A stretch of 64,000 nucleotides of DNA from Pseudoalteromonas tunicata (GCF_002310815.1 NZ_CP011032.1:1590001-1654000), one strand, 5' to 3'. Positions 46,362 to 55,145 are shown, counted from the stretch's first letter. Translations and numbers: made by a program. The notes: a model not told the origin generated them from the letters alone.

Positions 46362-47146
46362 CCTTTACTTTCTAACAACTCACCCAATAACGAAAAATAG
46401 TCATATAAACAAGCGCCATATTTCAGCTGATGAACTCGTAGTGGATAGCCACCTTGAAGTGCCAGTTTGCTTTTTTTTGTGCCTGAGACCAGATATTCAT
46501 TTTTTAACTCGGTTCTGTTTTGTAGCCAAGATTCAAATGCTCTAGCAGTCAACTCTTCAGGTTGGCTGAAGTAGTTGGTTTGAAATGTGTGATCAATCTC
46601 AATGGCTGTTTTTACGTACTGACTACTTTGGCACAAGTCATCACTTAAAAAAATGGCTTGGAAAAAAAGGTCAAGCCGTTGATTTAGAGGATGGTGAGTT
46701 AATGCTGGTTGGTTTAGCCATTGTGATGAGGCGAAGTCTAAAGGGCTACATGAAGCAAATAAAAACGGGCAGATGTAGTGATCAAATGCATGCCACCACT
46801 CATGCGCTAATGCCCCTGCGCCCGCATTTTTGGCTAAATGTAGAGTGCAAGAAGCAAAATTATAATGGGCTTGTACGCCTTTTCTGCCTCCTGTACCGAA
46901 CGCTAAACTCAAATTACCGCGTAGTCCAATCACAATGGGGGCAACGTTAAGCAAAAGTGCTAAGTCTGAAAATGCATCAAAAATTAAATTCGCGGCTAAT
47001 TGTTTTTCGTTGTCGTTAACCCATTTACCAAGTGTGATCCCTTTAAAGCCAAAGGTATTTTTTATCTGCAGAAAGTTGGTATTAAGCCCCTTGCGATGAT
47101 CAGGGCCTTGACGATAATAGAGCTTCTCTATCCCGAGTGGTTTCAT
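46358..47146 (-). CDS. CLCA_X-type protein with HExxH-like motif
   Basis: This 262-residue soluble protein resembles proteins annotated CLCA_X family in related bacteria. It contains HEWWHAFDHY near residue 116, which fits the HExxH pattern of zinc metallopeptidases, and a downstream EELTARAFESW segment that could give the third ligand. Secretion signals are absent, so it would act in the cytoplasm. No substrate is known. It overlaps the preceding convergent EAL gene by four bases, and lies two bases behind the DTW gene, with which it is probably co-transcribed. Confidence 0.75.
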   Translation of the reverse strand: MKPLGIEKLYYRQGPDHRKGLNTNFLQIKNTFGFKGITLGKWVNDNEKQLAANLIFDAFSDLALLLNVAPIVIGLRGNLSLAFGTGGRKGVQAHYNFASCTLHLAKNAGAGALAHEWWHAFDHYICPFLFASCSPLDFASSQWLNQPALTHHPLNQRLDLFFQAIFLSDDLCQSSQYVKTAIEIDHTFQTNYFSQPEELTARAFESWLQNRTELKNEYLVSGTKKSKLALQGGYPLRVHQLKYGACLYDYFSLLGELLESKG

Positions 47147-47148
47147 AG

Positions 47149-47748
47149 TTATGTATCTAGATAGCGCTGTTTAACCGAAGTTGGCATAGCGCTAAATTGT
47201 TGTTCCATCATTGCATCAAGTAAATGATACAACGGGCAAACATCAAGTTGCTCAAGTTGCGTTAAGCTATACGCTATCGCCTCAAGTGTTGATAAACTAT
47301 CAAGTCGAGGCGCTTTACGAATGTGGTATTGTCCTTTTGGCATATGAGCAAACGAAATAAATTTATAGCGCGTTAACCATGGATTGAGCTTCAGTAGTTT
47401 ATATGTTTTTTTCCAAGTACCATCTAAAAAAATCAGGTTTATTTTATCTTTAGTTAGCTGAGTGCGAGGCAAAGACTCAATAAAAAGATCCGATTGATCC
47501 GGATAAACGACAAAGGTACTTTCAACATCTAATTGCTGTAACGGCATATAATCATTGGGTTGTTCGCCGATAAAAACACGAATGTTTTTTAAGCACAAAC
47601 TTGTTAATCTCACGGTATTCTTAGCCGCTTTAACTTCACTTGGATGCTGCATTACAAATACAGAGGTTTTATTGTCAATGGGAGAGGCCCATTTGCAGAC
47701 ACATTGCAACTGAGGATAGCAACAAACAGTACATAACAAACGGGACAT
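47149..47748 (-). CDS. DTW-domain tRNA aminocarboxypropyltransferase
   Basis: The 199-residue protein belongs to the DTW family, which transfers the aminocarboxypropyl group from SAM to tRNA uridine (acp3U, E. coli YfiP/TapT type). It begins with a cysteine-rich zinc site (CTVCCYPQLQCVC) and has the signature DGTWKKTYKLL near residue 110, where DTW appears as GTW after D, then YHIRKAPRLDSLSTLEAIAY. It lies two bases before the CLCA_X-type gene in the same direction and downstream of a GGDEF/EAL gene. Confidence 0.88.
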   Translation of the reverse strand: MSRLLCTVCCYPQLQCVCKWASPIDNKTSVFVMQHPSEVKAAKNTVRLTSLCLKNIRVFIGEQPNDYMPLQQLDVESTFVVYPDQSDLFIESLPRTQLTKDKINLIFLDGTWKKTYKLLKLNPWLTRYKFISFAHMPKGQYHIRKAPRLDSLSTLEAIAYSLTQLEQLDVCPLYHLLDAMMEQQFSAMPTSVKQRYLDT

Positions 47749-47777
47749 AAAATATCGAATTTAAAAATAAAAGCGGA

Positions 47778-49856
47778 TTATACGGTATTCTTCAAAAAAG
47801 ATTCAAATACTTCACTGCGACTTGGTTTAGCAATCACATAACCTTGATAAGCATCACATTTATATTCTTGTAAATATTCCAACATGGTTTGATTTTCAAT
47901 TCCTTCTGCCAGTACATCTATCTTTAATGAGCGCGCCGCTTCAATAATGCCAACAATTAGCGGCAAGCTCTCTGTGGCATTGTTGTGAAAGAGTTGCTTA
48001 TCGAGCTTAATGCGATCAATCGGATGATGATGTAAAATAGCAAGTGAAGACATACCTAAGCCAAAGTTATCAATCGCAATTTTTACACCGAGTTCTTTTA
48101 AATCACTCATGATTTTCGCTGCTCGTTTACTCGAAAGGAGTAAAGTAGCTTCTTTTATATCAAGTTCGAGCATTGAAGGCGCAAGATCGAAGCGATTGAG
48201 CTCATTTTTCAGCATTTTAATTAAACTTGGATGATAGAAAAACGATTGTGAAATATTGACTGCTAACGTCACGGAGTCTTCAATTAGCTCTTTTTGCAAC
48301 CAACTTTTGCGTTGTCTACACGCTTCGTGGATCACCCAACGCTCGATTTGAGTAAAGCAGCCATCTTGTTCCATTAAACTAATAAATTGTTTAGGTAACA
48401 TTGCTTTACCATTAAAGCGCCATCTAAGGAGTGCCTCAATACTCACTAACTCTTGATCATTGGTCGACAAACTAGGTTGAAAATAAAGCTCTAACTCAGT
48501 GTAATCAAGGCCTTTTTCAAGTTGAATTTGTAACGTTGATTGTCGTTTTTGTTCTTCATTGTGCTGGTAAATTTTAATTGAGCCACGAGTCATTTTTTTT
48601 GCTTGATACATGGCTGCATCTGCGCGTTTGTATAGTTCCTGCTTATCAATATCGCCGCGACAAATACATGCCCCAATACTGGCTTTAGGATTGATAGCGT
48701 GACCACTAAGCAGGGTGCTTTTTTCAACCTGAATAATCAGTTTTTTTAACATGTCACGACATTGTTCTTGCGAATCAATTTTTTCAAAAATGATGCAAAA
48801 CTCGTCGCCCCCTAGACGGGCAACTGTATCTGTTTTACGTACGACTTTGGTGAGCCTATTGGCCAATATCTTTAATAATTTGTCTCCTGCTTGATGGCCT
48901 AAAGAGTCATTAATTTGCTTAAATTCATCTAAATCAAGAAGTACCATCGCCATTAAATGACCGGTTCGTTGACTGCGAGCCAGGGCTTGGGCAATGCGAT
49001 CATCCAATACTAAGCGATTTGCAATACCTGTTAATGGATCAATTCGAGCGACTTCACTTAAATGCTGCTGTTGTTTTTTGAGTGCCGTGATGTCTCGAAG
49101 CTGTGCGAGGTAAAATAATTTATCGGCTTGGTCAATTTTACAAATACAAATCTCAAAATGACGATCGGTTAACTGTTGGCAATGTTTGAGTTCAAACCAG
49201 GTTTGCTGATTGTTAAGACCTAATTGCGTTAGGGCATCATCCATTGATAAATCACGTAAATTTAGTTCGGGTAAAATCTCGGTAATGTCTATTAGTGGTG
49301 AGTTAAACAGCGTTTTAACTTCAGTGTTGTAATCTAATACTAACCCTTTGGCATCAAAAGTGAGCAAACCTTGCTGAATATGATCGATAACATTTCTCAG
49401 TTTACTCTCGGATGACTTAAGATTTTTAGTCATGCTTAATAAGGATTGCGTGCGCTGATGTGATTGCTCTGAGCGAAATAGCGTATCTGTGATATCAAAA
49501 ATTTCAATTAAACAATGCAGGGAGTCTTGATAATAAAAGGGTTTAAATTGAATTTGCTGGCAAATTGTGCTGCATTTGTCGGTATCAAATAAAGGGAGTG
49601 AATAAGTATTATTAGGTGGAGTGAGCGTCATACTGTCTTGTTGTCTTAAGCAGTTGTCTAGTGTTTGAATAAAATGACAATCTGATTGAAGATTAAAAGT
49701 ATCTTTAACTGGCTCTCCTTTTGATAAATTTAGTTCAATGCTTGCCCGGCGTTCCAGCCAAGGGTTAAGGTAAACAATCTCAGTGTCTTGATTGACAAGT
49801 AAAATACCATGTTGAGCATTTGCGAGGAGGGTATCAAAAAGCGGTGTTGGATTCAT
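47778..49856 (-). CDS. PAS-GGDEF-EAL protein with intact GGDEF and damaged EAL
   Basis: The 692-residue cytoplasmic protein has two PAS-like domains (residues about 10-125 and 150-265), a GGDEF domain with intact motif GGDEF at 349-353, and an EAL domain. The EAL motif itself is present (474-476), and NIS and KLDK are recognisable. The metal-binding DDFGTG signature is DNFGLG here (D596, N597), and the ELTES segment reads ELDIKEA. Cyclase activity is therefore likely and phosphodiesterase activity doubtful. An RxxD inhibitory site is not obvious. No membrane helix is seen, so input is intracellular via PAS. It is followed 29 bases later by the DTW gene. Confidence 0.93.
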   Translation of the reverse strand: MNPTPLFDTLLANAQHGILLVNQDTEIVYLNPWLERRASIELNLSKGEPVKDTFNLQSDCHFIQTLDNCLRQQDSMTLTPPNNTYSLPLFDTDKCSTICQQIQFKPFYYQDSLHCLIEIFDITDTLFRSEQSHQRTQSLLSMTKNLKSSESKLRNVIDHIQQGLLTFDAKGLVLDYNTEVKTLFNSPLIDITEILPELNLRDLSMDDALTQLGLNNQQTWFELKHCQQLTDRHFEICICKIDQADKLFYLAQLRDITALKKQQQHLSEVARIDPLTGIANRLVLDDRIAQALARSQRTGHLMAMVLLDLDEFKQINDSLGHQAGDKLLKILANRLTKVVRKTDTVARLGGDEFCIIFEKIDSQEQCRDMLKKLIIQVEKSTLLSGHAINPKASIGACICRGDIDKQELYKRADAAMYQAKKMTRGSIKIYQHNEEQKRQSTLQIQLEKGLDYTELELYFQPSLSTNDQELVSIEALLRWRFNGKAMLPKQFISLMEQDGCFTQIERWVIHEACRQRKSWLQKELIEDSVTLAVNISQSFFYHPSLIKMLKNELNRFDLAPSMLELDIKEATLLLSSKRAAKIMSDLKELGVKIAIDNFGLGMSSLAILHHHPIDRIKLDKQLFHNNATESLPLIVGIIEAARSLKIDVLAEGIENQTMLEYLQEYKCDAYQGYVIAKPSRSEVFESFLKNTV

Positions 49857-50031
49857 CCTTGAATAGCCTATCTTTTATATTATATTTTTTAAATTAAAAG
49901 GAAATTATAGTGTTGTTTAGTTTAGATTCAAATTTTTGATTTATCTAAAGTAAAAATTTTTTTAAATATTAGGTTTTTACGACATCCTTGTTTAAACTTT
50001 TAATAATGTTAACACGAAATAGGCTATTAAG

Positions 50032-50376
50032 ATGCAAAATGTTGTTATTGATGAGGCCGCACTTACGAGCATGCAAACGTTACTCGGTGAGCACTTTGAA
50101 AGTACTTTGTTATTTTGTCATAGTGAGTTTGATAGGTTACATCAGGAACTTGCGGAACACTTTGATACCGACCAAGAAACAGCGGTGCGAAATGCTCACA
50201 GTTTAAAATCAAATGCTGCACAGTTTGGTGCTGTTTCTTTGGCCGAAATTGCGCGACAAATTGAACATTTATTAGGTGGCTCTGAGTCAAACCAGGCACG
50301 AGTTTATCTAGAGCAATTGGCACCACATATCTCAAGCACTAAAGAAAAAATGACTTCTTGGCTCGTCACTCAATAA
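50032..50376 (+). CDS. orphan histidine-phosphotransfer (Hpt) protein
   Basis: This 114-residue protein is one Hpt four-helix domain with the phosphorylatable histidine H56 in NAHSLKSNAAQFGA, the canonical motif for multistep phosphorelays. There is no kinase or receiver in the gene or the adjacent genes, so its partners are encoded elsewhere. It is divergent from the GGDEF/EAL gene across a 175-bp AT-rich gap that should hold both promoters, and it precedes alaA by 81 bases. Confidence 0.9.
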   Translation: MQNVVIDEAALTSMQTLLGEHFESTLLFCHSEFDRLHQELAEHFDTDQETAVRNAHSLKSNAAQFGAVSLAEIARQIEHLLGGSESNQARVYLEQLAPHISSTKEKMTSWLVTQ

Positions 50377-50457
50377 AATTGAATATAATTCAGTTTTACC
50401 CCCTTTTTATAACGTGTTAGATCGGATAGTCTTAGCCTAATTCAATAGGGGTGGACT

Positions 50458-51678
50458 ATGCCGATCATAAAAAAGAGTAACAAATTAGAGGGTGTGTGTT
50501 ATGACATACGAGGGCCGGTTTTAAAACAAGCTCGTCGTATGGAAGACGAAGGACAAAAGGTCCTTAAATTAAATATCGGTAACCCTGCAGCCTTTGGTTT
50601 TGATATGCCTGAGGATATGCATAAAGACATCATTCGTAATCTTTCCTCAGCACAAGGCTATTGTGATGCAAAGGGCTTGTATTCCGCCCGAGTCGCAATT
50701 TATCAGCATTATCAGCAAAAAAACTTTTTTAATTTAGATGTCGATAATATTTATATTGGTAACGGTGTTAGTGAGTTAATTCAACTCAGTACTCAGGCAT
50801 TACTTAATGATGGTGATGAAGTACTGATCCCTGCACCTGATTACCCACTTTGGACAGCAGCGGTGCGTCTAGCTAGCGGTACGCCAGTTCATTATTTATG
50901 TGATGAACAGCAAGACTGGTTCCCTGATATTAATGATATCCGCAGTAAAATTACCAGTAAGACAAAAGCGATAGTCTTGATTAACCCAAACAATCCAACA
51001 GGCGCTGTTTACGATGTTGCGATGATCCAAGACCTAATAGGTGTTGCTCGTGAGCATAAGTTATTAATTTTTTCGGATGAAATTTATGAAAAAATTCTTT
51101 ATGACGGCGTCACTTTTACCTCAGTTGGCAGTTTATGTGATGATTTGCCAATCATTACTTTCAATGGCTTAGCTAAAACCTACCGCGCAGCGGGTTTACG
51201 AATGGGCTGGATGGTATTAAGCGGTAAGCTTGCCTCGATGCATGATTATATTCAAGGACTTGATATGTTGGCATCAATGCGCTTGTGCGCAAATGTGCCG
51301 GCTCAATATGCGATTCAACAGGCATTAGGTGGTGTTCAATCAATTGATGATTTAATTAGGCCCACAGGGCGTTTATACCAACAACGCGATATTGTGTATC
51401 AAGGTTTAAATGCAATTGACGGCATCTCATGTGTTAAACCAAAAGGGGCACTATACGCTTTTGCGAAATTTGATCGTGCGAAGTTTAATGTGCATGATGA
51501 TGAAAAATTAATCTACGATTTATTGATGCAAGAAAAGATTTTGCTAGTACATGGCCGCGCGTTCAACTGGCCAGAGCCCGATCACTTCCGATTAGTATTT
51601 TTACCCCATCAAGATCAACTTAAACCTGCATTAGCCCAAATGGCTCGCTTTTTTGATAACTACAAGCAAGACCGATAG
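50458..51678 (+). CDS. alaA: glutamate-pyruvate (alanine) aminotransferase
   Basis: AlaA is the main PLP-dependent transaminase for alanine synthesis from pyruvate. The 406-residue protein matches E. coli AlaA (405 aa): IGNPAAFGFDMPEDM, GNGVSELIQLSTQALL, APDYPLWTAAV, LINPNNPTGAVY and the PLP lysine K240 in NGLAKTYRAAGLRMGW. AGGGG precedes the ATG. It is probably read from its own promoter and ends at a 12-bp hairpin shared with the convergent M15 gene. Confidence 0.94.
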   Translation: MPIIKKSNKLEGVCYDIRGPVLKQARRMEDEGQKVLKLNIGNPAAFGFDMPEDMHKDIIRNLSSAQGYCDAKGLYSARVAIYQHYQQKNFFNLDVDNIYIGNGVSELIQLSTQALLNDGDEVLIPAPDYPLWTAAVRLASGTPVHYLCDEQQDWFPDINDIRSKITSKTKAIVLINPNNPTGAVYDVAMIQDLIGVAREHKLLIFSDEIYEKILYDGVTFTSVGSLCDDLPIITFNGLAKTYRAAGLRMGWMVLSGKLASMHDYIQGLDMLASMRLCANVPAQYAIQQALGGVQSIDDLIRPTGRLYQQRDIVYQGLNAIDGISCVKPKGALYAFAKFDRAKFNVHDDEKLIYDLLMQEKILLVHGRAFNWPEPDHFRLVFLPHQDQLKPALAQMARFFDNYKQDR

Positions 51679-51685
51679 CTAGTTA

Positions 51686-51714
51686 TTGCCAGCCTTACGC
51701 ATTAAGGCTGGCAA
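51686..51714. terminator. hairpin between convergent genes
   Basis: A perfect 12-bp stem (TTGCCAGCCTTA at 51686-51697, complement at 51703-51714) lies just behind alaA and covers the last codons of the M15 gene. No strong T-tract follows. Confidence 0.7.
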
Positions 51715-52373
51715 ATATTAGTAATAAAAGTTTGATAAATAGTGGGTAAGTGTTCAAGTAACGTAGTTTTACCTTCAACCTCATGCTCAGTTATTTGCGC
51801 CTCGAGCATGGTTAAATCATAAGCACTTGCCATTAATTGGCTTTGCATTTGATGGCTGATATGCCAAGGCTCTGAGGCCACCCCGCCTTGATAACGGGCA
51901 TACGGGCGAAAAAAACCAAAGTCCCCCAAATGTAAATCCAGCCAATGATTAAACGCATAAAAGGGGCCATTCGCTTGGTATTCTTGTTGCTCGAGTTTAA
52001 GTTGATACTTTTTATCGACCGCATTTGCATCAAAAATATCAAGGTCGGTGCCCCAATGATGACGGCTTGCACCAGGCAAAGCAGAAAATCGTAAAATTGC
52101 ATGACAGAGCTCGAGTGTCGACAACTTGCTAATGTCAATTGGTTGCTCAATTGCATCTAAAACGGGGCGGTTCCCTAAAAATTTATTATTCCAAATGAGC
52201 CGTTGGCGTTCAAAGTCACGAAAACTCGAGGCTATCGTTAAATCAAAACCTGCATCTTCAGCCGCAGTACAAAGCCGTTGTAAATCACTTTGTATTGCAG
52301 GATGAATGAAATGCTGGCCAAACGGCACTAAATGTTCGCGACTTTGCCCAAGTAACTGATGCGATAAACTCAC
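51702..52373 (-). CDS. M15-family D-alanyl-D-alanine carboxypeptidase (VanY-like)
   Basis: The 223-residue zinc peptidase shows [13 protein letters not shown], the metal-site segment [13 protein letters not shown] (first histidine and aspartate ligands) and EPWHISH (third ligand) as in VanY/DacY-type enzymes. It is expected to cleave D-Ala-D-Ala peptide ends of peptidoglycan precursors. No signal peptide is visible, so it may work on recycled cytoplasmic muropeptides. Its start overlaps dapE by four bases: translational coupling as last gene of the operon beginning at 54761. Confidence 0.88.
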   Translation of the reverse strand: MSLSHQLLGQSREHLVPFGQHFIHPAIQSDLQRLCTAAEDAGFDLTIASSFRDFERQRLIWNNKFLGNRPVLDAIEQPIDISKLSTLELCHAILRFSALPGASRHHWGTDLDIFDANAVDKKYQLKLEQQEYQANGPFYAFNHWLDLHLGDFGFFRPYARYQGGVASEPWHISHQMQSQLMASAYDLTMLEAQITEHEVEGKTTLLEHLPTIYQTFITNICQP

Positions 52374-53503
52374 GCCAAAATTTCTCGTAAAATGTGATAA
52401 TAAATATCGGTGAGTCTCTCAAGATCTTCAATGCTGACACATTCATTCACTTTATGGATGGTTGCATTACAGGGTCCTAATTCAACTACTTGTGCGCCAG
52501 TTTGAGCAATGAATCGACCATCTGAAGTGCCACCAGTTGTTTCTAGTGAGGTCTCGATGTGCTGCACTTGCTTGATTGCTTTCACTGTCGCTTCAACTAA
52601 CGAGCCTTCAGCTGTTAAAAAAGGTAAACCATTAATAATCCAGTTAATATCATAGTCAAAGCCATAATGATCTAAAATTGAGACCACCCGAACTTGTAAC
52701 TGCTCCACAGTAACTTCCGTACTAAAACGAAAATTAAACTGCACATCAAGCTCGCCCGGAATCACATTACCGGCACCTGTGCCTGCTTGAATATTCGAAA
52801 TCTGAAAACTAGTTGCAGGGAAAAATGCATTACCCTGATCCCACACGGTTTGGCTGAGCTCAGTCAGAGCAGGGCTTACTAAATGAATTGGATTTTTCGC
52901 AAGCTGAGGGTAAGCGACATGGCCTTGGATCCCTTTTACTGTTACAAAACCAGTTAATGAGCCTCGGCGGCCATTTTTAACTACATCGCCAACTTGATGA
53001 GTCGATGAAGGTTCACCCACTAAACACAAATCAATTTTTTCGTTACGAGCTTCAAGCACGTCAATGACACGTGTCGTACCATTAATAAAAGGGCCTTCTT
53101 CATCTGATGTAATTAAAAAAGCTATAGACCCTTTATGGTCGGGAAAATCAGTGATGAAGCGCTCTGTCGCGACAATCATTGCGGCCAAAGAGCCTTTCAT
53201 ATCGGCAGCCCCTCGACCATGCAGATAACCATCTTGCACAGTGGCTGCAAATGGGTCTAAGTGCCACGCATTTATTGGTCCTGTTGGTACCACATCAGTA
53301 TGGCCTGCAAAGCAAAAGAGAGGAGACTGCTGCCCTTTTCGAGCCCACATATTTTGGGTATCAACAAAAAACAGCTCTTCAATCGAAAATCCAAGCTTTT
53401 TCAAACGCTCAGCCATTAACGTTTGGCAGCCTTCATCTTTTGGTGTCACTGATGGGCGCTGAATGAGTGCTTGGGCAAGTGTAATAACCTCTGATTGACT
53501 CAT
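52370..53503 (-). CDS. dapE: succinyl-diaminopimelate desuccinylase
   Basis: DapE hydrolyses N-succinyl-LL-DAP in the lysine/meso-DAP pathway, feeding peptidoglycan and lysine synthesis. The 377-residue M20 di-zinc enzyme has [11 protein letters not shown] with the first histidine, [13 protein letters not shown] with the bridging aspartate, [11 protein letters not shown] with catalytic glutamates and a C-terminal [12 protein letters not shown]. It overlaps the preceding yffB-like gene by four bases, an arrangement known from E. coli yffB-dapE. Confidence 0.96.
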   Translation of the reverse strand: MSQSEVITLAQALIQRPSVTPKDEGCQTLMAERLKKLGFSIEELFFVDTQNMWARKGQQSPLFCFAGHTDVVPTGPINAWHLDPFAATVQDGYLHGRGAADMKGSLAAMIVATERFITDFPDHKGSIAFLITSDEEGPFINGTTRVIDVLEARNEKIDLCLVGEPSSTHQVGDVVKNGRRGSLTGFVTVKGIQGHVAYPQLAKNPIHLVSPALTELSQTVWDQGNAFFPATSFQISNIQAGTGAGNVIPGELDVQFNFRFSTEVTVEQLQVRVVSILDHYGFDYDINWIINGLPFLTAEGSLVEATVKAIKQVQHIETSLETTGGTSDGRFIAQTGAQVVELGPCNATIHKVNECVSIEDLERLTDIYYHILREILA

Positions 53504-53844
53504 GCAAATATCTCTTGGTATTGATCTGCTTTAAAGCCAAGGTGGTGCACTTGATTGTGTACTAATAATGGTCGTTTTATCATTGCTGGATGCGCTAATA
53601 ATAAAGCCAGTGCGCTGTCTTTGTTCAAATTCTCTTGTTGCTCTTTTGGTAACTGGCGAAACGTTGTACCACGTGTATTTACAAGTGCTTGCCAACCTAA
53701 TGCTGTTTCAAAGGTTTGAAGTAATTCAAGGGTGAGCCCTTGTTTACGGTAGTCATGAAACTCAAAGGTAATATTGTGACTTTCAAGCCACTTTTTTGCT
53801 TTTTTAATCGTGTCACAGTTGGGGATCCCATACATTATGGTCAT
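53500..53844 (-). CDS. ArsC/Spx-family reductase-like protein (YffB)
   Basis: The 114-residue thioredoxin-fold protein begins [18 protein letters not shown], keeping the single N-terminal cysteine in NCDTIKK of the ArsC/Spx family, and ends in [10 protein letters not shown] as in YffB. Function is unproven; glutathione-dependent reductase activity has been suggested for the group. An alternative start at the next methionine (fourth codon) cannot be excluded. It is coupled to dapE by a four-base overlap. Confidence 0.9.
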   Translation of the reverse strand: MTIMYGIPNCDTIKKAKKWLESHNITFEFHDYRKQGLTLELLQTFETALGWQALVNTRGTTFRQLPKEQQENLNKDSALALLLAHPAMIKRPLLVHNQVHHLGFKADQYQEIFA

Positions 53845-53862
53845 AAGAAGTCCTAAATTTGG

Positions 53863-54375
53863 TTAGCGTTTGTTGCGTGCTGTGATGTGAAATAGAATGT
53901 CTTGCGGCGCACGCGCTTGTTGTAAACAATAATAAATGCCACCGAGTTTATCATGATTTAACACGGTGATTGCGGCGAAAATGGGCTGGGGTACGTGTCG
54001 AAAGTCAGCATAAAAGAGCGCATCTTGTGCTTTGAACTGCTGTCCTTCTTGCACATAAAAACACAGTCCAGGTAATGGTAAATAGTCAGTTGCAATACTC
54101 AACGCAATCATCATTCTGATCCCTTGGCGAGATTTTAAAATGAACTCAGTACCACCAGCGCGAATTTGCTCTACACTGCCATCAAAAGGGGCAAATACTT
54201 TATGCCCTGTTAACGTCATGGCAAGTCCACATCCCATAATACCCTGAGAAAAAAGAGCCTCAGGGTGTGAGGTCAGAGGCAGTATTTTTCCTGAGATTGG
54301 GCTAAATACGGGTAAACCAATACCGGCTAACTGATTTTGATTTGCGCTAATGACTTGGCGATGAATAACACTCAT
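53863..54375 (-). CDS. EIIA-Glc-like protein lacking both phospho-histidines
   Basis: The 170-residue protein aligns along the whole EIIA-Glc fold: FSPISGKILPLTSHPEALFS, GIMGCGLAMTLTG, VFAPFDGSVEQI and SRQGIRMMIALSI. In E. coli EIIA-Glc the phospho-accepting H90 lies in the matching VHFGI strand and H75 in NHAFS. Here A91 and T76 occupy those positions, so phosphotransfer cannot occur by the known route. It overlaps the upstream ACT-domain gene by four bases and lies 18 bases before the yffB-like gene. A regulatory or scaffold role is inferred. Confidence 0.87.
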   Translation of the reverse strand: MSVIHRQVISANQNQLAGIGLPVFSPISGKILPLTSHPEALFSQGIMGCGLAMTLTGHKVFAPFDGSVEQIRAGGTEFILKSRQGIRMMIALSIATDYLPLPGLCFYVQEGQQFKAQDALFYADFRHVPQPIFAAITVLNHDKLGGIYYCLQQARAPQDILFHITARNKR

Positions 54376-54761
54376 GGCACGTTAGTAACTCGATAGCCAC
54401 TTTTGCGTAAGCTACTGACCGCAGATGTAATATCATCTTGTTTAACTAAAATATAATCGGTATCAAAGGTTGAGATTGCAAAAATCGAGATTTTTTCGTT
54501 GGCAAGCACACCAGAAATATTTGAAAGGATCCCAGTTAAAGAAAATCCCAAAGGGCCTAATACTTCGAGCGCGGCCCATCCAGTTTCGCACTCATCACTT
54601 TGCAACTTGAATGAATCAGGGCAAACAATCGAAAGTTCGTCATAGGTTTTTGCAATAAAGAAAATACTGGCTTGGTAAACTTCATTCGGAATAGGTGTTG
54701 ATGGATCAAAGCTATGAATCGTGAAGGTTTCATTCATCAACTCGAGAGTTTGTTTTGACAT
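54372..54761 (-). CDS. ACT-domain protein (CASTOR/COG3603 type)
   Basis: The 129-residue protein has two ACT-like halves: a less regular N-terminal half, and a clear C-terminal ACT domain (LGPLGFSLTGILSNISGVLA, then ISIFAISTFDTDYILV). Such CASTOR-like proteins bind amino acids. AAGGA lies seven bases before its ATG. It is the first gene of a five-gene run (ACT, EIIA-like, YffB-like, DapE, M15) with overlaps of four bases or gaps of at most 18. No enzyme domain is present, so it is a sensor or ligand-binding subunit by inference. Confidence 0.87.
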   Translation of the reverse strand: MSKQTLELMNETFTIHSFDPSTPIPNEVYQASIFFIAKTYDELSIVCPDSFKLQSDECETGWAALEVLGPLGFSLTGILSNISGVLANEKISIFAISTFDTDYILVKQDDITSAVSSLRKSGYRVTNVP

Positions 54762-54990
54762 AGTACTTCCTTGAATGACGACTTATCTTATTGTGCGATG
54801 ATCTGCTGATGCGTGCAAGCCAGATGAGTTAAAAAATAAATTAATTCTAACTAAAGTCAAACGCTTATTCGCTGCAATTGAGTACAAGTGAGATTAGCGG
54901 CAAAAAATCTATTTATCGCTGTTAATTGATAGCTTTTTTGGTGTGTTTTTCCATCGAAAAGGAGAGGGGGATTGATCTTCCTATTAATTG

Positions 54991-55013
54991 TTGTCCACAA
55001 AAACTGTGGATAA
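54991..55013. promoter_or_regulatory. pair of facing DnaA-box-like motifs
   Basis: The minus-strand reading of 55005-55013 is TTATCCACA, the strong DnaA consensus, and 54991-54999 reads TTGTCCACA. The two motifs face each other with five bases between. Only two boxes are present, without a DUE-like repeat array. Confidence 0.5.
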
Positions 55014-55107
55014 CCTTGTTAGTTACCGATGATTAACTAATTAACATTATGATTTTATTTACTTTAAATGGATGGCACAAATTTTGATTCATTTGTTAAG
55101 AGATAAA

Positions 55108-55142
55108 ATTGGAGCAAAGTATAAAAAATACCTTACTCCAAT
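55108..55142 (-). terminator. terminator after pta
   Basis: ATTGGAG (55108-55114) pairs with CTCCAAT (55136-55142); pairing continues with mismatches into the loop. On the minus strand it is followed by TTTTATC behind the pta stop. Confidence 0.7.
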
Positions 55143-55145
55143 TAA

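Larger units (their letters stand above)
54762..55145. promoter_or_regulatory. gene-free gap with two DnaA-box-like sites
   Basis: This 384-bp gap lies between the ACT gene (minus) and the end of pta (minus). It contains TTGTCCACA at 54991-54999 (one mismatch to the DnaA box) facing TGTGGATAA at 55005-55013 (perfect on the minus strand), a 7-bp palindromic arm pair TTAGTTA / TAACTAA just after, and the pta terminator. No coding sequence was found. Confidence 0.55.

Noticed and set aside
46585..46950. Plus-strand frame of 121 codons opposite the CLCA_X-type gene
   Set aside because: It lies wholly antisense to a gene with a recognisable metal-binding motif and normal neighbours.
54991..55013. 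A replication origin at the DnaA boxes
   Set aside because: Only two boxes are present, there is no AT-rich repeat array, and dnaA, gidA or rpmH are not nearby.
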